From Jiella flava (lineage in GTDB: Bacteria; Pseudomonadota; Alphaproteobacteria; Rhizobiales; Rhizobiaceae): DNA of 64,000 nucleotides. Position 1 is the stretch's first letter. Every line of letters starts with the position of its first letter. The stretch covers positions 62,001 to 126,000 of the forward strand of contig NZ_JAFMPP010000009.1 in NCBI RefSeq assembly GCF_017349315.1. Direction: 5' to 3'. Below, in pieces: positions 47,241 to 57,771 of this stretch. The notes under the pieces were generated by a model. The model did not search any database. It saw only the letters and a list, made by a program, of their open reading frames with translations, and was not told the DNA's origin. Both the position numbers and the translations under genes were made by a program.

Positions 47241-47373
47241 CTGTGTGCGTCCCATCGCACGCACGGCGCTCTACAGCACCGGCCCGAAAATCGGAATCGA
47301 TTTTCGGGCCGGTGCGTCGATCCAAAGGGTCAGAGCGACCTTTCTACGTCCGATAGGACGCCGGGCGCTCTAG
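47241..47373. repeat. Composite palindromic intergenic repeat, fullest copy
   Basis: Begins with a partial stem unit (47241-47274, ending CGGCGCTCTA), then a perfect 18-bp inverted repeat with GAAT loop (47276-47293 with 47298-47315), then CGTCGATCCAAAGGG, then the arm pair AGAGCGACC and CGCTCTA ending at 47373. It lies between convergent genes and overlaps the stop region of the EAL-protein gene, so it may terminate transcription from both sides. Confidence 0.88.
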
Positions 47374-49178
47374 AACAGCGCGTGGGTGTCGATGAGGCGC
47401 TGTTCGGTTGTCGCCGCATCGGCCGGTGCGCCGAAATAGTAGCCCTGTCCGAGTTTGCAGCCGTAGCCCAAAAGGCGTTGGGCCTGGCTGGCGTGTTCGA
47501 TTCCCTCGGCGACCACCTTCAGGCCCATCCGATCGGCGATATTGATCAGCGCCTCGACGATCGCGCCGCCGCCGGCGTCGCTCTCCATGCGTGAGATAAA
47601 GGACTTGTCGATCTTGATCGCGTCGATCGGCAATTCAAGCAGATGGGTCAGCGAGGCGTAGCCGGTGCCGAAATCGTCGAGCTCGAGTTGAAAGCCTTGG
47701 CGATGCAGGGCGCTGACCATTGGCGCAATGCGGTAGGCGCCGCCTTCAATGATCACGGTCTCAGTGATCTCAAAGGCGATATTGCTGGGGGGGACGCCGT
47801 GACGCTTGAAGGCATTGATGATATCGTTGCAGAATCCGTCTTCGGCGAAATCCGCGCTGGACAGGTTGATCGACAGCCGCTGCGGCTCGATCCCGAGGGC
47901 CAGCCAGCGCGCCATGTCGGCCGCAGCCTGCTCGACCATGTACCGGGTGATGCCGATCGAGGCCTGCCGATCCATGAAGGCATCACCGAACTCGCTCGCC
48001 ACCGCGACTCGCCCGTCCGGGCAGCGCATGCGCACCAGAGCCTCGAGGCCGAGGATTTCGCCGGAGGCGATGTCGGTGATTGGCTGATAGTAGCTGACGA
48101 TCCGCTTGTCGCCCAGCGCTTCGTTGACCGCCAGGATCGTCTCACGTCGTCGGGTGATGGCGTTGCGCAGGTCGGAGTCGAAGGCGACAAACCCGCCGCG
48201 CTTGGTCTGTTTGGCATGACTGAGCGCGAGATCGGCGTTGCGCTGGAGAGCCTGGCTGTCTTCCCCATCAAGGCCGCGCACCGCCCCGCCCATGGACAGG
48301 GACGGTTGCAGCTTGTGGCCATTTGTTTCGAATGGCCGGGTCATCAAAGCGCGAACCGTTTCGGCCATCGCCTCGAGCCCTTGCCGATCCGAGCAATTGT
48401 CGAGCAGCACAGCGAATTCGTCATTGCCGATTCGATAGGCGGAAAATTCCGGCGGTAGGCCAGACAAGCGTTTCGCAATTTCGGCGATCAGCCCGTCGCC
48501 GGCGGCATGCCCGAATGTGTCGTTGACTGTCTTGAGATGATCGGCGTCGAGTATGATTAGCCCGAAGCCGTCCGGCATCGTCAGCTTACTGAGGAGAGTT
48601 TCCTCGAAGCGATGGCGGTTCGGTAGGCCGCTCAGGCGATCGAAATGAGCCAGGGTGAAATTGCGTTTCAAGACATCGCCGAAGGCGATCGAGACCCGGC
48701 AAAGATGCACGCAGGTCTGGGCGATCGCACGTTCGATCTTGTTCGCTTCCCGGCTTTCTCTGGAATAGAACGCGAAGGTCGCGGCGACCTTGCCATCCGA
48801 CTGCATGATCGGGATCGACCAGCAGGACCGCAGCCCGAGCGACAGAGCCAGCGATTTGTAGGAAGCCCATCTGGGATCGGTCTCGATATCGGTGACCTGA
48901 ATCGGACGGCGATGATAGGCTGCGCTCCCGCACGAACCGACCATCGGGCCGATCGTCAGTTCGTTGACCGCCGCCGCGTATTCTTTCGGTAGCGAGGGGG
49001 CCGCGACGCTTCGCATCCGCCCGTTCGGCTCGATCACGGCGATGGTGCAGATCGAGTCGTGCGAGAGTGCTTCGGCTTGACGACACACCATGTCGGCGAC
49101 GGTGTCGAAGTGCGCACCATCGGCCATCGCCGCGAGAGCGACGTTCTGCATATCCTGAAGTTGTTCGTAAATTTGCAT
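47370..49178 (-). CDS. GAF-GGDEF-EAL cyclic-di-GMP signalling protein
   Basis: A 602-residue cytoplasmic protein. Residues about 20-170 form a GAF sensor domain; 172-335 a GGDEF domain whose signature is GNDEF (251-255) instead of GGDEF; 345-595 an EAL phosphodiesterase domain with EALVR (379-383), NLSSADF, DDFGTGYASL (501-510), KIDKSFI and AEGIEHA. The EAL residues look complete, so breakdown of c-di-GMP is likely, while cyclase activity is doubtful; the altered GGDEF may bind GTP as a regulator. No membrane segment. It has its own AT-rich upstream region and ends in a palindromic repeat. Confidence 0.93.
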   Translation of the reverse strand: MQIYEQLQDMQNVALAAMADGAHFDTVADMVCRQAEALSHDSICTIAVIEPNGRMRSVAAPSLPKEYAAAVNELTIGPMVGSCGSAAYHRRPIQVTDIETDPRWASYKSLALSLGLRSCWSIPIMQSDGKVAATFAFYSRESREANKIERAIAQTCVHLCRVSIAFGDVLKRNFTLAHFDRLSGLPNRHRFEETLLSKLTMPDGFGLIILDADHLKTVNDTFGHAAGDGLIAEIAKRLSGLPPEFSAYRIGNDEFAVLLDNCSDRQGLEAMAETVRALMTRPFETNGHKLQPSLSMGGAVRGLDGEDSQALQRNADLALSHAKQTKRGGFVAFDSDLRNAITRRRETILAVNEALGDKRIVSYYQPITDIASGEILGLEALVRMRCPDGRVAVASEFGDAFMDRQASIGITRYMVEQAAADMARWLALGIEPQRLSINLSSADFAEDGFCNDIINAFKRHGVPPSNIAFEITETVIIEGGAYRIAPMVSALHRQGFQLELDDFGTGYASLTHLLELPIDAIKIDKSFISRMESDAGGGAIVEALINIADRMGLKVVAEGIEHASQAQRLLGYGCKLGQGYYFGAPADAATTEQRLIDTHALF

Positions 49179-49467
49179 ACCGACACGCTTAGCAACGCAG
49201 CTACTGGATTTCTCCTAATGCCTTCGTGCGAATTTTCAATAGTCGTCGAGACGTCTACGCAATAGAAAGTGAATAAATTATTGAAATTTCATATTTTTAG
49301 TGAACTTTTCAAAATAACCAACTCTAGAAACGTCAGTGTTGCGTGAGTTTTATGGATGCAAAATGAAATATTGCCTCCACAAAGAGCGCAGATCCCTGCG
49401 AGCAAATCATAGCCACGCCGATTTCGATTTCTTTAAAATAAATTGTATCTAACGTTACAGCGGTCAT
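49179..49467. other. AT-rich intergenic island
   Basis: These 289 bases are markedly richer in A and T than anything else in the window, especially 49260-49340 and 49430-49455. They contain no open frame of note and no clear repeat. The left part should hold the promoter of the EAL-protein gene; the rest lies downstream of the amidotransferase-like gene. A small RNA or horizontally acquired scrap cannot be excluded. Confidence 0.5.
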
Positions 49468-51552
49468 TCATCGTCCCTCCCGGTACCACGTCGCTGAAAG
49501 CGCCAGCAGCAGGACGGCGAGGCCGAGGAAGCCTGCAAACAGCGGGGTGCGATCGACGCCCTTGAGGATTGTCTCATCGGTCGTCTTCAGGCCGATCCAG
49601 TCGCGCCCGTTGCCATCGGCCCGGCCGCTGATCGGGACGATCCGCGGCACGACGACATCGCTGGTGTCCGCGCTGCCGATGCGCCGGACGCTGCCATGGC
49701 TGGCATCGGCGATCGGCTGCAGCTTGGCGGTGGTGGAGATCGCGTCGCGATATTCGCGGGGATTGACCGGGCCGACGGTGCCAAGCGCCCGCAGATCGCC
49801 ATTCGCGGCCTGGAAGAGCCCGATCTCGTTGGTCTTCAAAACGCCTTCCCAAAGACCGGAGCTGACATTTTTCATCGGCACCTTCACCGCCTTGCCCGAC
49901 GGCGTGATCACCGTCGCGGGCCCCGGATCGTCGCCGATCGTCTGGCGGGTAACGACGAGATCGGAGCCACGGGCCGAGGCGTCGAGGGATTCCTCCTCGA
50001 GCTGCGGCTCTTTCATCAGCCAATGGGCGAGGCGCCGAAACAGCGCGACATGCGGGCCGCCGCCTTGGAAGCCGCGCGACCAGAGCCATTCCTGATCCGA
50101 CAGAAGCAGCGCGATCCGGCCTTCGCCGACGCGATTGAGCACCAGAAGCGGTTTCTTGTCTGGCCCGGTCATCACCGTCTCGCCTTTCGGCTGATCGACG
50201 TCGATGGAGCGGAACCAGGGGCTCCAGTCGGGCGGTGTCGAGTCCGAGCCGGGCAGATTGCGGGTGACGGGATGCTTTTTGCCGAGGTCGGAGACGTCCG
50301 GATAGAACGCCTTCTCCTCGACTTGGCCGGTCGGCAGTGCCGGCAGAACGGCCTGCAGCGGCGTGTTGGCAATGCTTTCGGGGCCGGCATATTCCGGTCC
50401 GGCGGCGATCAGCATCGCGCCACCATTTTCGACATATTGGGCGATGTAGTCGAAATAAAGCGAGGGCAGGACGCCGCGTTCCTGGTAGCGATCGAAGATG
50501 ATCAGGTCGAAGTCGTGGATCTTTTCCACGAACAGCTCGCGGGTCGGAAAGGCGATCAGCGAAAGTTCGTCGATCGGCGTGCCGTCCTGCTTCTCCGGCG
50601 GACGCAGAATGGTGAAATGCACCAGATCGACCGCGGCGTCGGACTTCAACAGATTGCGCCAGGTGCGCTCGCCGGCATGGGGTTCGCCCGAGACGAGAAG
50701 CACCCGCAGATTCTCGCGGATGCCATCGACGACGGCGATCGCCTTGTTGTTGACGCCGGTGATCTCGCCTTTATCGCGCGCGACCGTTAGCTCCAGGATA
50801 TTCTTGCCGGCGCGGGGCAGCTGGAAGGTTACTGCTTCGTCGGCCCCGGGCGTTGCCTGCTCGCGGGCGATCAGATCGCCATTCAGATAGACCTGCACGG
50901 GGACCGGGGCTTGCGCCGCGCCTTTGCCCTCTTCGATTACCCGATAGGTCAGGCGCTGATCCTGATTGACGAGACCGAAGCGGGGACTCCGCGTGACCTC
51001 GATGCGCCGGTCGAACTCGTCGGCATGGCCGGTGATCAGGGCGTGAATGGGCGCATCGAAGCCGAGTTTCGAGACATCCTTGGGAATATCATGCACCTGG
51101 CCGTCGGTGATCATGATCGCCCCGGCAACCCGCGAGGGGGCGACGTCTTTGAGCGTCTCGGACAGGGCGCCAAACAGCGCCGTGGTCGCATCGCTCGACG
51201 GTGTCCCTGAGGATTTTGCCTCGACCGTGCGCACGTCGAACTGCGGAAAGCGGGCGAGGCTCTTCTTCAGCGCCGCCTCTTCCTGATCGGTTTGGGCGGT
51301 TCGGTTCTCGATTGACTGGCTCTGGCTGCGATCGACGACGAGAGCGACAACGCTCTTCATCGGATCGCGCTCTTCGCGCAGGATCACCGGATTGGCGAGG
51401 GCGAGGATCAGCGCCGCGATCGCCAGGATACGGATCAGCGCGCCCGGCGTGCGGGCGACGAACAACGCCAGCGCAAGGAGCGCCGCGGGCACCGCGAGCG
51501 CCACGAGGATGGTCCAGGAAAAGAACGGGGCGAAGGCGATCGACCAGCTCAT
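49468..51552 (-). CDS. Membrane protein with VWA-like and glutamine-amidotransferase-like regions
   Basis: A 694-residue protein with two N-terminal membrane helices (about 9-30 and 37-56), a large periplasmic region and one C-terminal helix (about 672-689). ALVVDRSQSQSIENR and GAIMITDGQVHD resemble a von Willebrand factor A fold. NLRVLLVSGEPHAGERTWRNLLKSD to GAMLIAAGPEYAGP resembles a class I amidotransferase-like fold without the catalytic cysteine. It is the last gene of the MoxR operon, starting within the stop of the DUF4159 gene. Function not established; it presumably works with the MoxR chaperone and DUF58 protein. Confidence 0.86.
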   Translation of the reverse strand: MSWSIAFAPFFSWTILVALAVPAALLALALFVARTPGALIRILAIAALILALANPVILREERDPMKSVVALVVDRSQSQSIENRTAQTDQEEAALKKSLARFPQFDVRTVEAKSSGTPSSDATTALFGALSETLKDVAPSRVAGAIMITDGQVHDIPKDVSKLGFDAPIHALITGHADEFDRRIEVTRSPRFGLVNQDQRLTYRVIEEGKGAAQAPVPVQVYLNGDLIAREQATPGADEAVTFQLPRAGKNILELTVARDKGEITGVNNKAIAVVDGIRENLRVLLVSGEPHAGERTWRNLLKSDAAVDLVHFTILRPPEKQDGTPIDELSLIAFPTRELFVEKIHDFDLIIFDRYQERGVLPSLYFDYIAQYVENGGAMLIAAGPEYAGPESIANTPLQAVLPALPTGQVEEKAFYPDVSDLGKKHPVTRNLPGSDSTPPDWSPWFRSIDVDQPKGETVMTGPDKKPLLVLNRVGEGRIALLLSDQEWLWSRGFQGGGPHVALFRRLAHWLMKEPQLEEESLDASARGSDLVVTRQTIGDDPGPATVITPSGKAVKVPMKNVSSGLWEGVLKTNEIGLFQAANGDLRALGTVGPVNPREYRDAISTTAKLQPIADASHGSVRRIGSADTSDVVVPRIVPISGRADGNGRDWIGLKTTDETILKGVDRTPLFAGFLGLAVLLLALSATWYREGR

Positions 51553-54401
51553 TGGCCAAGCCTTTCCAAGAGCGCCGGCACATGGACCTGATCGGCCTTA
51601 TAGTTGCCGGTCAGCACATACATCACGATGTTGACCCCCGCCCGATAGGCCATTTCCCGCTGGCGCGGGTCGGAGGAATCCGTCGGATAGAGAAACAGGC
51701 CCTGGTCGTCGATCGCCCAGGCGCCGGCGAAATCATTGGCGGTGATCATGATCGAGGAGACGCCGTCGCCGCCGCGGGCCGGGCGTTTGTTGCCATCGGC
51801 GTCCTGCACCAGCGATTCCACCCAGAGCGGCGAGTCGTCGTGGAGGCCGGGAAAGCTGTTGAGAATATAAAACGCCTTGGTCAAAACGTGATTGGCCGGG
51901 ACCGGCTCCAGGGGGGGGATGTCGAGGTCGCCGAGAATGTCCCGCAGCCGCCGTTGTCCCGCCGAGACGTCGCCATTGAGGGACGATAGCGTGTCGCCCT
52001 GAACGTCGAACAACACCGTCCCGCCTTGTTTCATATAAGCGTCGATGCGACTGATCGCGTCGGTCGAAGGCATGGGATCGGTGGCGCTGATCGGCCAATA
52101 GATCAGCGGATAGAAGGCAAGTTCGTCCTTGGTGATGTCGACGCCCATCGGCGCGCCGGGCTCGAGCGCGGTCTTGGCGGCGATATAGCGTGTGAGGCCG
52201 CGCAGACCCGCCTCGGATTTGTCGTCCTCCGCCGCGTCACCGGTTTCGACATAGGCAAGATGGGTCTGGGCTGTCGCCTTGATCGCGCGCTCGACATCGA
52301 ATTTGTCGGAATGTTCGATGGTCTGCGCCAAGGCGACGGTTGGTGCCGTGACGGTGGCCAGGATGGCCCCGCCGGCGAGCGCCATGAGCAGGATCGCGGC
52401 GGATGTTGCCGGACGGCGAGAGAAGCGTTCCTTAAAGCGGTCGAAGCCGCCGTTCAGCCAAAGCAAAGCGAGCGCATCGAGCGCAAAGAGCACCAGCGCT
52501 GCCGCAAACAGCCAGGGCCTGAGATCCAGACTGTCCTGGTTGAGATAGGGGCGCTGATCGACGGCGGCGCCGAAATCCTTTGCGGCGAGCGGCTTGAGCT
52601 CGGCATCGGCCGCGAGCAGATTGTGGGCCACATAGCCGTCCTCACCGCCGTAAAGCCCCGGCGGATTTTGCAGCGTCACCGGCGCCTGGCCTTTGGCGGT
52701 GACGGTGAGCGGCTGGGCTTCGGGGCCTGGCGAGACCAGCCGGCCGGTGCCGTCGAGCAGCCGGTAGGGTGGCAGGCTCTCGGCCGCGGATTTGCCCTGC
52801 GTCCCGCCGGCATTGGCCCGCGACAGGCTGACGATCCGGCGCAGCATCGAGACGAAGGCGCCGGAAATCGGCAGGTTCGACCAGGTGGCCTCGGCGGTGA
52901 CGTGGAACAGGACGATCGTGCCGGCGCCCTGCTGCCGGGCGGTGACGAGCGGCGTGCCGTCGGTGAGGCTCGCCCAGGTGTGCTTGGCAAGATCAGCCGA
53001 GGGTTCGGCGAGGATCTGGCGCGATACGGTGACGTCGTCTGGTACCGCGATGCCGGCAAAGGGACTGGTGTCGCTCATCGCCGCGAGTTTTTGCGGTTCC
53101 GACCAGGACATCGCGCCGCCGAGCTGCCGCTCGCCGGCCCGCAACCGCACCGGCACCAGCGGATCCTCACCGGTGGTCGCGGCAAGGCGCGGCCCGGCAA
53201 AGCGCACCAGATAGCCGCCGTCATTGACGAATTTCTCAAGCGCGGTGCGGGCCGTCTCCGGTACGACGCCGATATCGGCGAGAACGACGACCGAAGGCTT
53301 GCGCTGCAACAGCTCGGGGATCGCCTTGGCAAGATCAGCGGTCGAGGGACGCACGAGATCGGCGTAGGGCTGGAGCGCGCGGGAGATGTAATAGAGCGGC
53401 GAGAGTAGAGGCTGCGCATCGTCGGCGGACTCGCCGGACACCAGCGCCACGCGCCGGCGGCGGAAGGAATCGTCGAGAAGGCGCACCGCGCCGGCGGTCG
53501 CTGCGCCCTCGACCTCGATCCGGGCGATGTCGTTGCGCATTTCGACCGGGATGTCGAAGCGGGCTTCGCCGGTGCCCTTCGCGGTGTCGAAGGTGACCGG
53601 TGCGGTGCCGACCTCGCGCGATTGAGAATCGCGGGCGACCAAGGTGAAGGGCCGGTCAGGTTCGCCCGCCGGGCGCACCGCCGAGACGATCAGCGACTCG
53701 GTCGAATTGTCGGCCTTGGTCAGGCCGATGACATTGGCGATGTCTGGCTCGTAGACGACCGTCTGCGCTGGTGAGAGTGCCGCGAGCGTCGTCGCGGCCT
53801 CCTGGGCGTCGGCGCTATCGAGACCGTCGGACAAAAAGACGAGAGTGCCGGGCGTCTGGCCGGAGAGGGCCGTGGCGAGACGCTTGGCCGCCTCGAGCCG
53901 ATGGGTTGGAATGGGGCGGGGGCCGACGGCAGCCAGCCGTTCGAGCGCTGTGGCGGCCTCGATCGGCGCCGGGTCGTTGTCCGGCCCTTCGGCGGTGAAG
54001 GCGAGGGCGACGGGGCGGCCGGTCTCGCCGGCCTGCCGGATGATTGCTTCGGCCGCCTTGCGCCGGGCGTCCCAGTTTGCGCCGGAGGACCAGCCATTGT
54101 CGACCAACAGCGCTACCGGGCCGGAGCCGCTGATCACTGTCTCGCGCGGATTGAGCGTCGGCGCGGCGAGCGCGAAGATGACGAGAGCGGCCAAGAGCAA
54201 ACGCAGGAGCGTCAGCCACCACGGGCTTTTCGACGGCGTCTCCTCGGTCTTGAGAACGCGTTGCAGGATGCGCAGCGGTGGAAACGCCTCGACCTGCGGG
54301 CGCGGCGGCGTCAGCTTCAACAGCCACCAGATGACGGGAAGCGCGAGCAGGCCGGCAAGAACGAAGGGCGCTCCGAAGGCAAGCGACAGGCCCCCGATCA
54401 C
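51549..54401 (-). CDS. BatA-like DUF4159 membrane protein
   Basis: A 950-residue protein. The N-terminus (residues 1-90) is BatA-like with two helices and the LKLTPPRPQVEAFPPLRIL linker; a VWA-like region follows (GPVALLVDNGWSSG, TLVFLSDGLDSADA), then a helix near 650, a second hydrophobic segment near 690, and a C-terminal DUF4159 domain (about 715-950) with LAFYPLIYWPIS, GGTVLFDVQG and PLWVESLV. Start is GTG 54401 overlapping the DUF58 stop (GTGA). The frame continues upstream of it inside DUF58 and is not used. The role is unknown; such clusters are linked to envelope stress or complex assembly. Confidence 0.88.
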   Translation of the reverse strand: MIGGLSLAFGAPFVLAGLLALPVIWWLLKLTPPRPQVEAFPPLRILQRVLKTEETPSKSPWWLTLLRLLLAALVIFALAAPTLNPRETVISGSGPVALLVDNGWSSGANWDARRKAAEAIIRQAGETGRPVALAFTAEGPDNDPAPIEAATALERLAAVGPRPIPTHRLEAAKRLATALSGQTPGTLVFLSDGLDSADAQEAATTLAALSPAQTVVYEPDIANVIGLTKADNSTESLIVSAVRPAGEPDRPFTLVARDSQSREVGTAPVTFDTAKGTGEARFDIPVEMRNDIARIEVEGAATAGAVRLLDDSFRRRRVALVSGESADDAQPLLSPLYYISRALQPYADLVRPSTADLAKAIPELLQRKPSVVVLADIGVVPETARTALEKFVNDGGYLVRFAGPRLAATTGEDPLVPVRLRAGERQLGGAMSWSEPQKLAAMSDTSPFAGIAVPDDVTVSRQILAEPSADLAKHTWASLTDGTPLVTARQQGAGTIVLFHVTAEATWSNLPISGAFVSMLRRIVSLSRANAGGTQGKSAAESLPPYRLLDGTGRLVSPGPEAQPLTVTAKGQAPVTLQNPPGLYGGEDGYVAHNLLAADAELKPLAAKDFGAAVDQRPYLNQDSLDLRPWLFAAALVLFALDALALLWLNGGFDRFKERFSRRPATSAAILLMALAGGAILATVTAPTVALAQTIEHSDKFDVERAIKATAQTHLAYVETGDAAEDDKSEAGLRGLTRYIAAKTALEPGAPMGVDITKDELAFYPLIYWPISATDPMPSTDAISRIDAYMKQGGTVLFDVQGDTLSSLNGDVSAGQRRLRDILGDLDIPPLEPVPANHVLTKAFYILNSFPGLHDDSPLWVESLVQDADGNKRPARGGDGVSSIMITANDFAGAWAIDDQGLFLYPTDSSDPRQREMAYRAGVNIVMYVLTGNYKADQVHVPALLERLGQ

Positions 54402-55309
54402 GAGCGATGCCCCGTGGCCTGGGGCACACCGGCCAGCTGGGTGTGGAGCGAGACCAGCGCCTCGGAGGCGAGACGGTCGGTACGATGGGGAATGAAGCTC
54501 CAACCGAGTCGGCGGCAATGCTCGGACAGCACCGTGCGGTGCGCGTCGTAAAGCTGCGTGTACTCGGCTTTCAGAGTTTCGGCCCGGCCGGCGGTCAAGC
54601 GGCCGCCGCTTTCGGGATCGCGAAACTCGGTGCGGCCGACATAGGGAAAGGTTTCCTCGGCGGGATCGGCGACCATCACCAGATGGCCGCGAATGCCGCG
54701 CCGCGCAACGCGGTCAACGAAGCCGATGATCTCGTCGATCGGATCGAGGCAATCGCTGATCATGACGATCTCCGAAAAGCGGCGCAGGCGATCGTCCGGC
54801 GGAAAGCGGTCGTCAGGCCGGGCGTTCATCAAAGCGCCGGCGAGCCGCTCGGCGGCATTGCGGGCGGCGATCGGCTCGATTACGCCCGGATAGCCGATCC
54901 GTTCGCCCGAACGCGACAAAAGCTCGGCCAAAGCCAGAACCAGAACCAGCGCGCGCGACTCCTTCGACACCGGCGCGGCCGCAGACTGATAGCGCATCGA
55001 CGACGATGGGTCGGCCCAGAGCCAGACCGTGTGGGCCGCCTCCCATTCGCGGTCGCGCAGATAGAGATGGTCGTCTCGGGCTGAGCGGCGCCAGTCGATC
55101 CGCGCGACCTGTTCGCCGTCGACGAAGGGGCGGAACTGCCAGAAATTTTCGCCGATGCCACGGCGGCGGCGGCCATGCCAGCCAGCGATCACCGTCGAGA
55201 CGATGCGCCGCGCCTCGACCAGGAGATCGGGCATCAGCGCCGCGCGTTGGCGGGCGCGACCCAGCGCATCGGAAGCCTTGGTGAGTTCGACGGTGGAACC
55301 GATCGGCAT
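54398..55309 (-). CDS. DUF58 domain protein
   Basis: A 303-residue soluble protein with the DUF58 core ENFWQFRPFVDGEQVARIDWRRSARDDHLYLR, quoted in pieces: ENFWQFRPFVDGE then RIDWRRSARDDHLYLRD. The C-terminal part has a VWA-like fold with EIVMISDCLDP. ATG 55309 is chosen, one codon inside a TTG. DUF58 genes nearly always neighbour MoxR ATPases, here 19 bases upstream. Together they are thought to insert metals or mature other proteins, but the client is unknown. Confidence 0.93.
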   Translation of the reverse strand: MPIGSTVELTKASDALGRARQRAALMPDLLVEARRIVSTVIAGWHGRRRRGIGENFWQFRPFVDGEQVARIDWRRSARDDHLYLRDREWEAAHTVWLWADPSSSMRYQSAAAPVSKESRALVLVLALAELLSRSGERIGYPGVIEPIAARNAAERLAGALMNARPDDRFPPDDRLRRFSEIVMISDCLDPIDEIIGFVDRVARRGIRGHLVMVADPAEETFPYVGRTEFRDPESGGRLTAGRAETLKAEYTQLYDAHRTVLSEHCRRLGWSFIPHRTDRLASEALVSLHTQLAGVPQATGHRS

Positions 55310-55328
55310 CAAGCCAGTCCTGTCGCGA

Positions 55329-56336
<1,008 letters not shown>

Positions 56337-56551
56337 GAATGGTGGTCTCCTCTGCGTCGAGGCCAAACAGGGGCGCCATTTCGCGGCGCGGCCTTCGCGA
56401 GTAGCTTATGGGAGCGAACCCGTCGATCAATCAATACGATCGCGAGTCCTGGTGGCAAGCGCCGAACGGCCAACTATTTCGTGAGGAAGAAGACGGGCGA
56501 AAATGAGACCGTGCCGACCGGCAGGGTCGATCCTTTGGCAAGACAGAACGC

Positions 56552-57121
56552 ATGACGAATCAAGCTTCTAAGAATGCGGTGAGCCTTTCGGCGCTGATCT
56601 CGCGGGCCGAGCGGGCCGGACGCGGGGCTCCGCCCGTTGACCATTGGAATCCAAATTTCTGCGGCGACATCGACATGCTTATCCGCGCCGACGGGATGTG
56701 GCTCTATCAGGGGTCGCCGATTCGCCGCGAAGCGCTGAAGCGGCTGTTCTCCTCGGTCTTGCGCAAGGATGCCGATGGGCGGACCTATCTGGTTACGCCG
56801 GTCGAAAAGCTGGGGGTCACGGTTGAGGATGCGCCGTTCATCGCCGTCGAGATGAGCCGCGAAATCATCGATGGCGCGCCGACATTGACCTTCCGGACCG
56901 ATGTCGGCGACGTCGTGACGGCGGGGCCGGCGCACCCGATCCGCTTCGCCGAGGAAGAGGGTGAGGCATTTCGCCCCTATGTTCTCGTGCGCGGCCGCTT
57001 GGAGGCGGCGTTGACCCGCGCGCTTGCCATTGATCTCACAGATTTTATCGAGACGGACGAGGCCGGCTGGTTCATCGCCTCCGGCGGAGCGCGTTTCAGG
57101 ATTTCGGGAGGCAAGACGTGA
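56552..57121 (+). CDS. DUF1285 domain protein
   Basis: A 189-residue protein of the DUF1285 family. VDHWNPNFCGDIDMLIRADGMWLYQGSPIRR and LVTPVEKLGVTVEDAPF are its characteristic blocks (quoted in part: GDIDMLIRADGMWLYQGSPI). Known structures show two small beta domains; the biochemical role is unsettled. It precedes nudL and cca with overlapping ends, a trio common in alphaproteobacteria, so a link with RNA or cofactor housekeeping is possible but unproven. The start is ATG 56552. Confidence 0.94.
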   Translation: MTNQASKNAVSLSALISRAERAGRGAPPVDHWNPNFCGDIDMLIRADGMWLYQGSPIRREALKRLFSSVLRKDADGRTYLVTPVEKLGVTVEDAPFIAVEMSREIIDGAPTLTFRTDVGDVVTAGPAHPIRFAEEEGEAFRPYVLVRGRLEAALTRALAIDLTDFIETDEAGWFIASGGARFRISGGKT

Positions 57122-57771
57122 GCGTGGTGTCCGGCGGTCTTGTCACCGGTTTGACGGCCGCGGATTTGCGCCGACGGCTCGCGGCGGATGCGGCGGCTCG
57201 AGCCGGAGACGCGCCGACGCGTGAGCTGGGCGATCATCGCCTCAATCCCGATCTCGTCGCTGAGATGACACAGGTGCATTCGCGTGAGGCGGCGGTGCTG
57301 GTGCCGGTGGTCGATCGCGGCGACGCGGCAACGGTGATCCTGACCACGCGGACCCGATCGTTGCGCAAGCACTCCGGCCAGATCGCCTTTCCCGGCGGCG
57401 CGATCGATCCCCAGGACGCTTCGCCCGAAGCCGCGGCGCTGCGCGAGGCGTTGGAGGAGATCACGCTCGATCCGGCCTATGTCGAGCCGATCGGCCGGCT
57501 GCCGCGCTATCTGACGACGACCGGGTTCTGCATCACGCCGGTGCTTGCCATCGTCTCGCCCGGCTTCACGCTTCGCCCAAACCCCGGCGAGGTGGCGGAT
57601 GTCTTCGAAGTGCCGCTCGGCTTTCTGATGGACGCCGCCAATCACCGGCAGGAAAGCCGGATGTTCGACGGGCTGACCCGGCACTACTACACCATGCCCT
57701 ATGGCGAGCGCTTCATCTGGGGCGTGACCGCCGGGATTTTGCGAACACTCTACGAACGGTTTTATGCATGA
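57118..57771 (+). CDS. nudL: CoA pyrophosphatase (Nudix, NudL-like)
   Basis: A 217-residue Nudix hydrolase of the CoA/NudL class, which cleaves CoA to 4'-phosphopantetheine and 3',5'-ADP. The UPF0035 block reads RTRSLRKHSGQIAFPGGAID, followed by ALREALEEITL as Nudix core; the usual glycine after EE-x is threonine here. Start is GTG 57118 overlapping the DUF1285 stop (GTGA). Its stop overlaps the cca start (ATGA). Confidence 0.93.
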   Translation: MSVVSGGLVTGLTAADLRRRLAADAAARAGDAPTRELGDHRLNPDLVAEMTQVHSREAAVLVPVVDRGDAATVILTTRTRSLRKHSGQIAFPGGAIDPQDASPEAAALREALEEITLDPAYVEPIGRLPRYLTTTGFCITPVLAIVSPGFTLRPNPGEVADVFEVPLGFLMDAANHRQESRMFDGLTRHYYTMPYGERFIWGVTAGILRTLYERFYA

